NCBI GenBank assembly: GCA_016704325.1
Contig: JADJAG010000005.1
Coordinates: 248,001 to 312,000 of the forward strand
DNA length: 64,000 bases
From: Chitinophagaceae bacterium
GTDB lineage: Bacteria; Bacteroidota; Bacteroidia; Chitinophagales; UBA10324
Direction of reading: 5' to 3'
Positions 53,816-61,968 of the stretch are shown piece after piece. The first letter of the stretch is position 1. Every line of letters starts with the position of its first letter. The notes beneath the pieces were generated by a model that saw only the letters and a list, made by a program, of their open reading frames with translations, was not told where the DNA came from and ran no database searches. The position numbers were made by a program, and so were the translations under genes.

Positions 53816-53861
53816 CGGCTTCGCCGCAGCAATTTAACCATTTAGCCATTTAACAATTTAA
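53816..53861 (+). repeat. Composite repeat: cggcttcgccg hairpin plus octamer array
   Basis: cggcttcgccg, then caatttaa, ccatttag, ccatttaa, caatttaa. Forty-five bases match the minus strand at 45656-45700 with one difference, though the two sites are 8 kb apart. Confidence 0.85.
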
Positions 53862-53944
53862 CCCACCAGCCATTGCTTGACAAGATGAACGAATTGTCGT
53901 ACACCCCGGTGTTAAGTTGATGTCGAAGAAGTACAATCAAATTT

Positions 53945-53952
53945 TATCTTTG
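53945..53952 (+). promoter_or_regulatory. -7 promoter element TAnnTTTG for sucD
   Basis: TATCTTTG, about 140 bases before the sucD ATG. A TTG at 53917-53919 is 25 bases upstream, longer than usual spacing. A leader of about 130 bases would result; I see no clear riboswitch in it. Confidence 0.5.
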
Positions 53953-54091
53953 TGCGGGCTTTGATGTAGTGCAGGTTATACTTTTTACAGGACACTGGTT
54001 GGATCAATGTCATAACCAGCGAATCGATTAGCGGAAATGATTTAATTTCATTCAATAACTTTAATTAAGCAAGTCAATAATTTTCTATCCC

Positions 54092-54964
54092 ATGAGCGTA
54101 TTAGTAAATAAGAATTCCCGAGTGATTGTACAGGGTTTCACCGGCCAGGAGGGTACTTTTCATGCTACCCAGATGATTGAATACGGAACTAATGTAGTTG
54201 GCGGCGTAACGCCGGGTAAAGGGGGGCAGATGCATCTGGAACGCCCTGTTTTTAATACAGTGGAAGATGCGGTTCAAAAGGCAAATGCCGATGTATCCAT
54301 CATCTTTGTTCCACCGGCTTTTGCAGCCGATGCCATCCTGGAAGCTGCAGATGCAGGTATCAAGGTTATCGTTTGTATTACCGAAGGTATTCCTACCCGG
54401 GATATGATTAAAGTGAATGAATTCCTGAAGGACCGTGATTGCCGGCTGATTGGCCCAAACTGTCCCGGCGTAATTACTCCCGGAGAAGCAAAGGTGGGTA
54501 TTATGCCCGGTTTTGTGTTTAATGCAGGAACAGTAGGTATTGTTTCCAAATCAGGTACGCTTACCTATGAAGCAGCTGATCAGGTATGTCGTACAGGATT
54601 GGGAATTTCTTCTGCAATAGGTATCGGCGGCGATCCAATCATCGGCACCACGACCAAAGAGGCTGTAGAGCTTTTTATGAATGATCCACAAACAAAAGGT
54701 ATTGTGATGATCGGTGAAATTGGTGGTGGAATGGAAGCCGAAGCAGCACGTTGGATAAAAGAACATGGTACTAAACCGGTTGTAGGCTTTATTGCCGGAC
54801 AAACGGCTCCGCCGGGCAGACGTATGGGACATGCCGGCGCCATTGTGGGTGGAAGTGAAGATACTGCCATAGCAAAAATGAAGATCATGCGTGAATGCGG
54901 TATCCAGGTGGCTGAAAGCCCGGCAGTTATCGGAGAAATGATGGCAAAAGCATTGAAGAAGTAG
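54092..54964 (+). CDS. sucD: Succinate--CoA ligase subunit alpha
   Basis: A 290-residue TCA-cycle enzyme subunit. QGFTGQEGTFHA (CoA-binding loop), GPNCPGVITPGEAKVGIMPG, and GRRMGHAGAIVGG with the phosphohistidine His247 are all present. It makes ATP or GTP from succinyl-CoA with the beta subunit, whose gene is not in the window. It is followed by fabG after 68 bases. Confidence 0.97.
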   Translation: MSVLVNKNSRVIVQGFTGQEGTFHATQMIEYGTNVVGGVTPGKGGQMHLERPVFNTVEDAVQKANADVSIIFVPPAFAADAILEAADAGIKVIVCITEGIPTRDMIKVNEFLKDRDCRLIGPNCPGVITPGEAKVGIMPGFVFNAGTVGIVSKSGTLTYEAADQVCRTGLGISSAIGIGGDPIIGTTTKEAVELFMNDPQTKGIVMIGEIGGGMEAEAARWIKEHGTKPVVGFIAGQTAPPGRRMGHAGAIVGGSEDTAIAKMKIMRECGIQVAESPAVIGEMMAKALKK

Positions 54965-55032
54965 CACTATTAACACAGCAGGTGTGATTGCTGAATCACC
55001 TGTATAATCAATTTAAAAGACATAATCAGACA

Positions 55033-55779
55033 ATGAAACTGCTCGAAGGAAAAACAGCCCTGGTTACCGGCGCATCACGTGGAATAGGTGAAGCCATTGC
55101 AAAAAAGCTTGCAGAAAGTGGAGCAAATATCGCATTCACCTACCTCTCTTCCGCCGAAAAGGCTATGGCACTGGAAAATGCTTTACATGCTACAGGAGTG
55201 AAAGCGATTGGCTATAAGTCTGACGCTTCATCCTTTGCGGAAGCAGAAAAACTGGTAGGCAATGTGTTGATGGAATTTCAGACTATAGATATTGTCGTAA
55301 ACAATGCCGGTATTACGCGCGACAACCTCATATTGCGCATGAGTGAGCAACAATGGGATGAAATTATGACTACCAACCTGAAGTCGGTTTTTAATATTTC
55401 AAAAAATGTGGTGAAGCCGATGATGAAGCAAAGAAGTGGTTCTATTATTAACCTGAGCTCAATTGTTGGTATTACTGGCAATGCCGGGCAAACCAACTAT
55501 GCAGCTTCCAAAGCAGGCGTGATTGGATTTACAAAATCACTTGCCAAAGAATTAGGCTCACGTAACATACGCTGCAATGCAATCGCACCGGGCTTTATTG
55601 AAACAGATATGACGCATGGCATCAGCGAGGAGATGAAAGAACAGTTCAAAAAAAATATTCCTCTTGGCCGTTATGGCTCCGCTGAAGAAGTTGCAAAAGT
55701 GGTGCTTTTCCTTGCTTCTGACCTGTCCAGCTATGTTAACGGACAGGTGATTTCAGTATGCGGCGGACTGAATACATGA
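55033..55779 (+). CDS. fabG: 3-oxoacyl-[acyl-carrier-protein] reductase
   Basis: A 248-residue SDR. TGASRGIG (12-19), NNAG (90-93), Ser142/Ser143, Tyr156 and Lys160 (YAASK) form the cofactor loop and catalytic set; ITRDNLILRMSEQQWDEI and IAPGFIETDMT are FabG-type blocks. It reduces 3-oxoacyl-ACP with NADPH in fatty-acid synthesis. A TTG-initiated upstream extension to 54988 is rejected since the FabG N-terminus MKLLEGKTAL starts at 55033. Confidence 0.93.
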   Translation: MKLLEGKTALVTGASRGIGEAIAKKLAESGANIAFTYLSSAEKAMALENALHATGVKAIGYKSDASSFAEAEKLVGNVLMEFQTIDIVVNNAGITRDNLILRMSEQQWDEIMTTNLKSVFNISKNVVKPMMKQRSGSIINLSSIVGITGNAGQTNYAASKAGVIGFTKSLAKELGSRNIRCNAIAPGFIETDMTHGISEEMKEQFKKNIPLGRYGSAEEVAKVVLFLASDLSSYVNGQVISVCGGLNT

Positions 55780-55916
55780 TATACCTTTACATTGGTTAAG
55801 GATTCCGATTAGCCGTTAAAGTCTCCTGATGAAAAAAGGTTTTCCGTTAGTCTAATTAGGAGACAATCATTGTAAAATGGTAACAATTTAGCCTACTATC
55901 AATCGTTCCCGAACAG

Positions 55917-58043
55917 ATGAATCTGACATCAACTTACCCAACGTGGTACTTTGCACTTTGCCTGCTTGCCGGAATAGCAGGCGCATTTGTGCTGTACTAT
56001 CGCGACTGGCAATTTAAGGACCTGGGAAATGCTTTCAAAAAATGGTTGTGGGTACTTGCTGTTATTCGTGCAATAACGATCAGCTTTATCGCTTTCCTGC
56101 TTTTGTCACCTTTGTTGCGAAGTACGGTTACTCGAATTGAAAAACCGGTAATTCTTTTTGCGCAGGATAATTCATCTTCCGTCATGATCAATAAAAATGC
56201 GCAGGACAGCGCTGGATATGTTGCCGCTGTAACGCAATTTATTGATGAACTTTCAAAAGACTATGAGGTAAAAACATACTCTTTCGGTAGTGCATTGAAG
56301 GAACAGCCTGGTTATACGTTTACTGATAAAACCACCAATATATCTGCTGCCCTCGAGGAACTCACGAACTTATACAACAATCAGAACCTGGGCGCTGTAA
56401 TACTGGCAACAGATGGTATTTATAATGAAGGCAGCAACCCTGCGTATATAAAAGCAGAACTGAATGTGCCAGTATATACGGTAGGTATGGGCGATACTAC
56501 CATAACCCGTGATTTGCAATTGCTGGAAGTTATGTATAACCGCACGGTATTCTACGGAGATTACTTCCCGCTGAAAGTTGAATGGAAGGCTCAGTTTTGC
56601 GGAAATGAAAAAACTAAGATAACAATCAGCCACATCAAAGAAGAAAGTATAAAAACACTGGATGAAAAATCCATTGATATTGAAAGCAATGATTTCAGCG
56701 GAAGCAATGAGTTTTTGTTAAAAGCTGAATCATCCGGTGTAAATCACTACCGCATCACATTAGCTAAAGTAGATGGCGAAGCTTCGGAGATTAATAATAT
56801 CAAGGATGTATTTATTGAAGTAATAGAAAAAAGGGAGAAGGTATTGTTACTGGCAAATGCACCTCATCCGGATATTGCTGCTATCAAACAATCCATTGAA
56901 TCGAATAAGAATTACGAGGTAACGGTTGCATTTGGTGGATCCGTTCCGGGAAAGATGGAAGAGTACAGCCTCTTTATTCTTCACCAGCTACCTTCTTCGG
57001 CAAACAACATACAGCCATTGATTCAAAGCATTAAGTCAAAAAATAAGTCTGTCCTCTTTATTCTTGGTGCGCAATCAAATAATGCCCTGGTTAACAGTTC
57101 CCAGACATTGATCAATATTGCCGGTGCCAATGGAAGTACGAGCGATGCTTTTCCTGTTCTGCTGGGGGAATTTTCTTTATTTAACATTCCGGAAGCATTA
57201 AAGAACAGCCTGGCAACCTGGCCTCCGCTTATTGCTCCTTTTGGCGATTACCGCGTTTCACCCGGCTCGGTTACGCTTATGTCGCAGAAAATAGGTTCTG
57301 TAGTTACCAAATTTCCACTCATACTTTTTCAACAGGACCTGAATGGCCGTACCGGCATGATTACTGGTGAGGGACTGTGGCGGTGGCGCATGAATGATTT
57401 TGAGCAAAATGGAAATCATGATTCATTCAATGGAATGCTTTCTTCAATAGTGCAATATTTGTCGGTGAAAGCGGATGAAAGACAATTCCGGGTACGCATA
57501 GAAAAGGAGATGAAATCCGGAAGCAACCATATTTTCGCGGAGAATGAAACGGTAACATTCAATGCAGAACTGATGAATGAGTCTAATGAACTGATCAATA
57601 CACCGGATGTATCTCTAACCGTTAAAGATGATCATGGAAAGGAGTTTCCATTTATTTTCAGCAAGCACATCAATGCCTATAACCTGAATGCAGGCTATTT
57701 CCCGGTAGGAAACTATACTTACCTGGCCAGGGTAAACTATAACAAAAAAGATTTTAGTGCATCAGGTGCTTTTACTGTTTCACCTACGCAACTGGAGTTT
57801 GAAACAACACGTGCAAACCATCAGTTACTGTATGCGTTAAGCCGCAAGACCGGCGGAAAATTGTTCTATCCTGCACAATTAGATATCCTTGCAAAGGAGA
57901 TCAGGGAAAAACAAGAGATAAAACCAGTGATTTACAGCGCTACCAGAACAGAACCATTAATAAATCTTCGTTGGCTGATTATTCCTATTTTACTGTTACT
58001 GGCATTAGAATGGGGGATTAGAAAATTTAATGGGGGCTATTAA
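55917..58043 (+). CDS. Membrane protein with VWA-like domain
   Basis: A 708-residue protein. Two N-terminal helices (about 10-27 and 43-65), a VWA-like region with DNSSSV (near 84) as a MIDAS-type DxSxS motif and VILATDGIYNEGS, a long beta-rich region, and a C-terminal helix (LRWLIIPILLLLALEWGIRKF). The layout resembles the BatA/BatB and aerotolerance-type proteins and their larger relatives of Bacteroidota. It is anchored at both ends with the large part outside. Function unknown. Confidence 0.75.
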   Translation: MNLTSTYPTWYFALCLLAGIAGAFVLYYRDWQFKDLGNAFKKWLWVLAVIRAITISFIAFLLLSPLLRSTVTRIEKPVILFAQDNSSSVMINKNAQDSAGYVAAVTQFIDELSKDYEVKTYSFGSALKEQPGYTFTDKTTNISAALEELTNLYNNQNLGAVILATDGIYNEGSNPAYIKAELNVPVYTVGMGDTTITRDLQLLEVMYNRTVFYGDYFPLKVEWKAQFCGNEKTKITISHIKEESIKTLDEKSIDIESNDFSGSNEFLLKAESSGVNHYRITLAKVDGEASEINNIKDVFIEVIEKREKVLLLANAPHPDIAAIKQSIESNKNYEVTVAFGGSVPGKMEEYSLFILHQLPSSANNIQPLIQSIKSKNKSVLFILGAQSNNALVNSSQTLINIAGANGSTSDAFPVLLGEFSLFNIPEALKNSLATWPPLIAPFGDYRVSPGSVTLMSQKIGSVVTKFPLILFQQDLNGRTGMITGEGLWRWRMNDFEQNGNHDSFNGMLSSIVQYLSVKADERQFRVRIEKEMKSGSNHIFAENETVTFNAELMNESNELINTPDVSLTVKDDHGKEFPFIFSKHINAYNLNAGYFPVGNYTYLARVNYNKKDFSASGAFTVSPTQLEFETTRANHQLLYALSRKTGGKLFYPAQLDILAKEIREKQEIKPVIYSATRTEPLINLRWLIIPILLLLALEWGIRKFNGGY

Positions 58044-58145
58044 TAAGTTTGCCGGATTATAGGCATCCTGCTTTCAACCCATTGAATATGCAGTGCATGT
58101 TTCCACATAGTACAGATTCAAGTAAACAGGATTGCAGGTGTAAAT

Positions 58146-58481
58146 TCACTTCTCCTTTTCAGGTACAATCACAAATAAATCCTCATCATCCTTCTTCATC
58201 ATATATTGCTCGCGGGCGAACTTCTCAAGCGACTGCTGGTTCGTGAGTAATTCCTGTTTTTCCTGTTTAACCTCCCTGATCTTTTGTTCATAGTAATCTT
58301 TCTGTCCCTGGTATTCAGAAAGTTTCATACGCAGTTGAACCTGTGAAACAAGATCGTTATTATCAAAAAAAAGCATCCAGGTAAGAAATGCAATGGACAC
58401 AATCAGGTATTTGTTTTTGAGAATGGCAGGAATACTGCCCTTGCGGAGCGTAGCAAAAAAACCGCTGAATGAACTTTTCAT
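58146..58481 (-). CDS. Septum formation initiator (DivIC/FtsB-like)
   Basis: A 111-residue bitopic protein: cytoplasmic 25 residues, one membrane helix (KYLIVSIAFLTWMLFF), then a coiled coil (about 48-85; SEYQGQKDYYEQKIREVKQE, KQELLTNQQSLEKFAREQYM) and a short tail ending DEDLFVIVPEKEK. EKFAREQYMMKKDDEDLFVI is the typical FtsB/DivIC end. It would join the division complex at mid-cell. Confidence 0.85.
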   Translation of the reverse strand: MKSSFSGFFATLRKGSIPAILKNKYLIVSIAFLTWMLFFDNNDLVSQVQLRMKLSEYQGQKDYYEQKIREVKQEKQELLTNQQSLEKFAREQYMMKKDDEDLFVIVPEKEK

Positions 58482-58631
58482 GGAGCTATGACTGCTTTAA
58501 AGAAATGCGAAACCAAATTTCAGGATAAAAAAGATGTAACTGCCATCATCTAACAAATTTCTTTTCAACAACAACATCGCCTGGTGACCTGTTTTTGAGT
58601 TATTGAAAACGGACCCAATCAATTTACTAAA

Positions 58632-58681
58632 CTCGCTAACTCGCTACTCGCTACTCGCTACTCACTACTCACTACTCACTA
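58632..58681 (-). repeat. Heptamer tandem array (cgagtag/tgagtag type) abutting a stop codon
   Basis: On the plus strand about four ctcgcta units (one preceded by an extra a) and three ctcacta units. The minus-strand words are tagcgag and tagtgag. The next three bases, 58682-58684, are the TAG stop of the PorE-like gene, so array and stop codon are continuous. Confidence 0.85.
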
Positions 58682-60733
58682 CTAAGGACCTTCCTCTTCC
58701 TTCTTAGGATCCACAATTATCTCATTCGGTTGAGTAGATTCAATAATAAACGTATCTGAGAGGACTTTAAAAGTAGTTCGGCGATTTTCCTGGAATTGCT
58801 CTTCAGTACATTTAACACCATTTGCACACTCATTTACCGGTTGCGTTTCTCCATAACCTTTAGCTGATAAACGCAATGAATCGATGCCGTTCAATACAAG
58901 GTAGTCCACTACCGATTGGGCACGTGCCTGCGACAAACGCATATTGTATGCGTCTTTACCCCTTGAATCAGTATGTGAACCGATCTCTACCTGCACCGAT
59001 GGGTTTTCATTGAGGAGAATGAGTAACGTGTCGAGCACTTTAGCAGCATCGGGACGGATATTGGCTTTATTGTAATCGTAATAGATGTTACTCAGGTTAA
59101 CTTGTACATTTTTATAGATCTTATCAAGCACAATTCGCACGGAGTCAGATAAGGTGTCCTTATCTATCACCAGGAAGCCAATGGTGCTGGCTGTTTCTGA
59201 CTTGCTGAAGTAATCTGCTTTGGATGCACTGATTTTGTATTGCTTTTCGGCTTCTGCCTTAAATCGGACAGCACCATACTGGTCTGCTTTAAGTACCTGC
59301 TGCGATTTTGGAACGGCGTTACCATTTGTATCCAGCATACTGACGGTAACGTCAATACCTGCCATGGGCGCGAGTCCTGTAATACGGCTGTTTGGATTGT
59401 TTTCTTTTTCAAATACTTTTTCTGCTACATCAGCATACACTAGAACTACCTTCACCTTTTCTTCAATAAAATGAAAGATATCATCATGTCCTTTTCCACC
59501 GGGACGGTTCGAAACAAAGTAGCCCTGAGATTTTATCTTATACTGATCTTTTGGATTGATCTTTTCAAATAGGATGGCCAGGTCGTCTGCACCGGAATTG
59601 ATAGGTGATTTAAGATTCTGAACGTTACCCCATTGATTCTTAATCCTCGAAGCCATAAAAATATCAAGTCCGCCCATACCCATTTGACCATTCGAAGCAA
59701 AATACAATCTGCCATCATCAGTAATGTATGGAAAAGTCTCATCGCCGGTCGTATTTACATTCGGACCAAGATTCAACGGGCTACCCCAGCCTTCTTCAGT
59801 TTTGGTCAGCACATAAAGGTCCTTTCCGCCATAGCCTCCATCTACATCGGCTGAGATGTAAAGTTCTTTACCATCAGCAGTCAGGAAAGGTTGTGAGACA
59901 TTGGAGCTGTCATTGAAAATGGGCACAATCTGTGGATCACTCCATGATTCATCGGTCCGGTAAGTGAAATAAACCTGGCAATAATCGTTGGTAGTCTGAT
60001 TGCTGCCGCAACGGGTGAAATAGCATTCGGTCAAATCTTTGCTGAAGCAAGCGGCTCCTTCATTATAGTTTGAGTTAACTACCTCGCTGAAAGGAGCAGG
60101 TGAACTAAAGGCGCCCTTATCATCGCGCGTACTTAGAAAAAGATCACTGAACTTTTCACCTGTCCAGCCATAGATTTCATTGCCGGCTGCATCCTCGCGG
60201 TCTGAAGTAAATACCATTCCGCTTTTTCCGTATAATACCGGTGCGTAGTCATAAGCTGGTGAGTTAATTGCTTCGACATTTTCCACCACTGTTTTTTCAG
60301 GCGAGCGTTTCCATTGTTGCGCCATATTGCAGGCTTCTACTTCACTCCTGGCCTGGTCGTCAAAGGGCGATTCTTTAAGGTATTCTGAAAAGGTTTCTGA
60401 TGCTTCAGCGTATTTCTCATTGCTCTTCAGCATTTGTGCATAGAGGTACTGTGCGCGTGGTTCATCATTTAACCCGTATGATGTTTTATACCATTGTTCG
60501 GCAGGTATTGTCTCACTGCTTAACCGGTAGCATTCTGCAATCTGGAATGCTTTTTTTGCCTTTATGGAAGGGTCACTCTCTTTATTAAATTCGCTTTTTA
60601 ACAAATCTGCTGCCAGCGTATATTGTTTTTCCGCAAACAAGGTTTCCCCTGTTTTCGTTTGTTTAGTGATCAGGCAGGAACTATAGGTAAATAGCATGGT
60701 GGTAAGAAGAATAGAATATAAGGTGATTTTCAT
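58682..60733 (-). CDS. OmpA-family lipoprotein with TPR and PD40 repeats (PorE-like)
   Basis: A 683-residue protein. Lipoprotein signal with Cys near residue 20 (TYSSC), TPR-like helices (about 25-130), a PD40/WD40-like propeller (about 150-420; GKSGMVFTSDREDAAGNEIYG, DDGRLYFASNGQMGMGGLDIF in part), a carboxypeptidase-regulatory-like domain (about 450-540) and an OmpA peptidoglycan-binding domain (about 555-660; IGSHTDSRGKDAYNMRLSQA). This order is that of PorE, which ties the T9SS trans-envelope complex to peptidoglycan. Bacteroidota have several such paralogues, so the exact assignment is tentative. Confidence 0.85.
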   Translation of the reverse strand: MKITLYSILLTTMLFTYSSCLITKQTKTGETLFAEKQYTLAADLLKSEFNKESDPSIKAKKAFQIAECYRLSSETIPAEQWYKTSYGLNDEPRAQYLYAQMLKSNEKYAEASETFSEYLKESPFDDQARSEVEACNMAQQWKRSPEKTVVENVEAINSPAYDYAPVLYGKSGMVFTSDREDAAGNEIYGWTGEKFSDLFLSTRDDKGAFSSPAPFSEVVNSNYNEGAACFSKDLTECYFTRCGSNQTTNDYCQVYFTYRTDESWSDPQIVPIFNDSSNVSQPFLTADGKELYISADVDGGYGGKDLYVLTKTEEGWGSPLNLGPNVNTTGDETFPYITDDGRLYFASNGQMGMGGLDIFMASRIKNQWGNVQNLKSPINSGADDLAILFEKINPKDQYKIKSQGYFVSNRPGGKGHDDIFHFIEEKVKVVLVYADVAEKVFEKENNPNSRITGLAPMAGIDVTVSMLDTNGNAVPKSQQVLKADQYGAVRFKAEAEKQYKISASKADYFSKSETASTIGFLVIDKDTLSDSVRIVLDKIYKNVQVNLSNIYYDYNKANIRPDAAKVLDTLLILLNENPSVQVEIGSHTDSRGKDAYNMRLSQARAQSVVDYLVLNGIDSLRLSAKGYGETQPVNECANGVKCTEEQFQENRRTTFKVLSDTFIIESTQPNEIIVDPKKEEEGP

Positions 60734-60749
60734 TGGCAGGCGATTAAAG

Positions 60750-60757
60750 CAAATTTA
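60750..60757 (-). promoter_or_regulatory. -7 promoter element TAnnTTTG for the PorE-like gene
   Basis: TAAATTTG on the minus strand, 16 bases before the ATG at 60733. Confidence 0.55.
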
Positions 60758-60901
60758 TTGGAAAGAAATCAGGAAACGAAAAAAGGTTGCTCAACGTGTG
60801 TTTTGAACAATTTATCAGATTTTCCGGCAGTTGCTTGGTCCGGAAATTTCTGCCGGAAATCAACTACCGCATTCAGAATCATGAAAACGCCGTTACTTCA
60901 C

Positions 60902-60909
60902 TATATTTG
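60902..60909 (+). promoter_or_regulatory. -7 promoter element TAnnTTTG for pdhB
   Basis: TATATTTG, 20 bases before the ATG at 60930. Confidence 0.55.
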
Positions 60910-60929
60910 GCGACAAATACACTAGATAC

Positions 60930-61916
60930 ATGGAAGTAAGAAAGATACCTTTTCGCCAGGCCCTCCGGGAAGCGATGGTTGAAGAAATGCGCCGCGATGA
61001 CCGTGTTTTTTTAATGGGGGAAGAGGTGGCAGAATATAATGGAGCCTATAAAGTCAGCCAGGGCATGCTGGATGAGTTTGGCGCTAAACGGGTGATTGAT
61101 ACACCGATAGCAGAACTTGGATTTACCGGTATTGGAGTTGGCGCTGCAATGAATGGCACCCGGCCGGTTGTTGAATTTATGACATGGAATTTTGCGGTGT
61201 TAGCATTTGATCAGATCGTAAACTCGGCTGCTAAAATGCTTTCTATGTCAGCAGGGCAATTTAATATCCCAATTGTCTTTCGTGGCCCTTCTGCTGCAGC
61301 CGGACAACTGGGGGCACAACATTCGCAAAGTTTTGAAAACTGGATGGCCAATGTGCCGGGACTGAAAGTGGTTTCCGTCTCCAATCCATACGATGCGAAA
61401 GGCCTTTTGAAGAGTGCCATCCGGGACGATGACCCGGTATGTTTTTTTGAATCTGAAGTAATGTATGGCGAAATGGGAGAGGTGCCCGAAGAGGAGTATC
61501 TTATTCCAATAGGAAAAGCAATTGTAAAACGGGAAGGTACTGATGTAACGATCGTGTCTTATAATAAGATGATGAAGGTAGCTTATGCAGCTGCTGATGA
61601 GTTGGCAAAGGAAGGTATCTCTGCTGAAGTAATCGACCTCCGCACCATACGACCCCTTGACTATCCTGCTATCGTTGAATCGATCAAAAAAACAAACAGG
61701 CTGGTCATTCTGGAGGAAGCCTGGCCGTTTGGGTCTGTTACTGCTGAACTTTCTTTCCAGGTACAAAAACATGCTTTTGATTTCCTCGATGCACCAATAA
61801 AGAGAGTAACTACACTTGATACTTCAATTGCTTATGCGCCTACACTCGTAGAAGCATTTATGCCAAATCCCGAAAAGGTGATCAGAGCAGCAAAGGAGGC
61901 CTTGTACCTGGTATAA
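60930..61916 (+). CDS. pdhB: Pyruvate dehydrogenase E1 component subunit beta
   Basis: A 328-residue protein. LMGEEVAEYNGAYKVSQGML, RVIDTPIAELGFTGIGVGAA, FMTWNFAVLAFDQIVNSAAK, GAQHSQSFENW and VIDLRTIRPLD are the E1-beta blocks for thiamine diphosphate binding and subunit contact. It acts with E1-alpha to decarboxylate pyruvate. The alpha gene is not in the window. Related branched-chain E1-beta enzymes are the alternative, less likely because of the close match to the PDH form. Confidence 0.93.
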   Translation: MEVRKIPFRQALREAMVEEMRRDDRVFLMGEEVAEYNGAYKVSQGMLDEFGAKRVIDTPIAELGFTGIGVGAAMNGTRPVVEFMTWNFAVLAFDQIVNSAAKMLSMSAGQFNIPIVFRGPSAAAGQLGAQHSQSFENWMANVPGLKVVSVSNPYDAKGLLKSAIRDDDPVCFFESEVMYGEMGEVPEEEYLIPIGKAIVKREGTDVTIVSYNKMMKVAYAAADELAKEGISAEVIDLRTIRPLDYPAIVESIKKTNRLVILEEAWPFGSVTAELSFQVQKHAFDFLDAPIKRVTTLDTSIAYAPTLVEAFMPNPEKVIRAAKEALYLV

Positions 61917-61968
61917 TCGAGTGATAAATTTTTGCAGTAAGCATTTATGAGCTTTCCGGGTGCTGCAA

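Noticed and set aside
54973..55005. Hairpin between sucD and fabG (aggtg ... cacct with bulge)
   Set aside because: No T run follows, the stem is interrupted, and fabG is likely cotranscribed; not supported as a terminator or attenuator.
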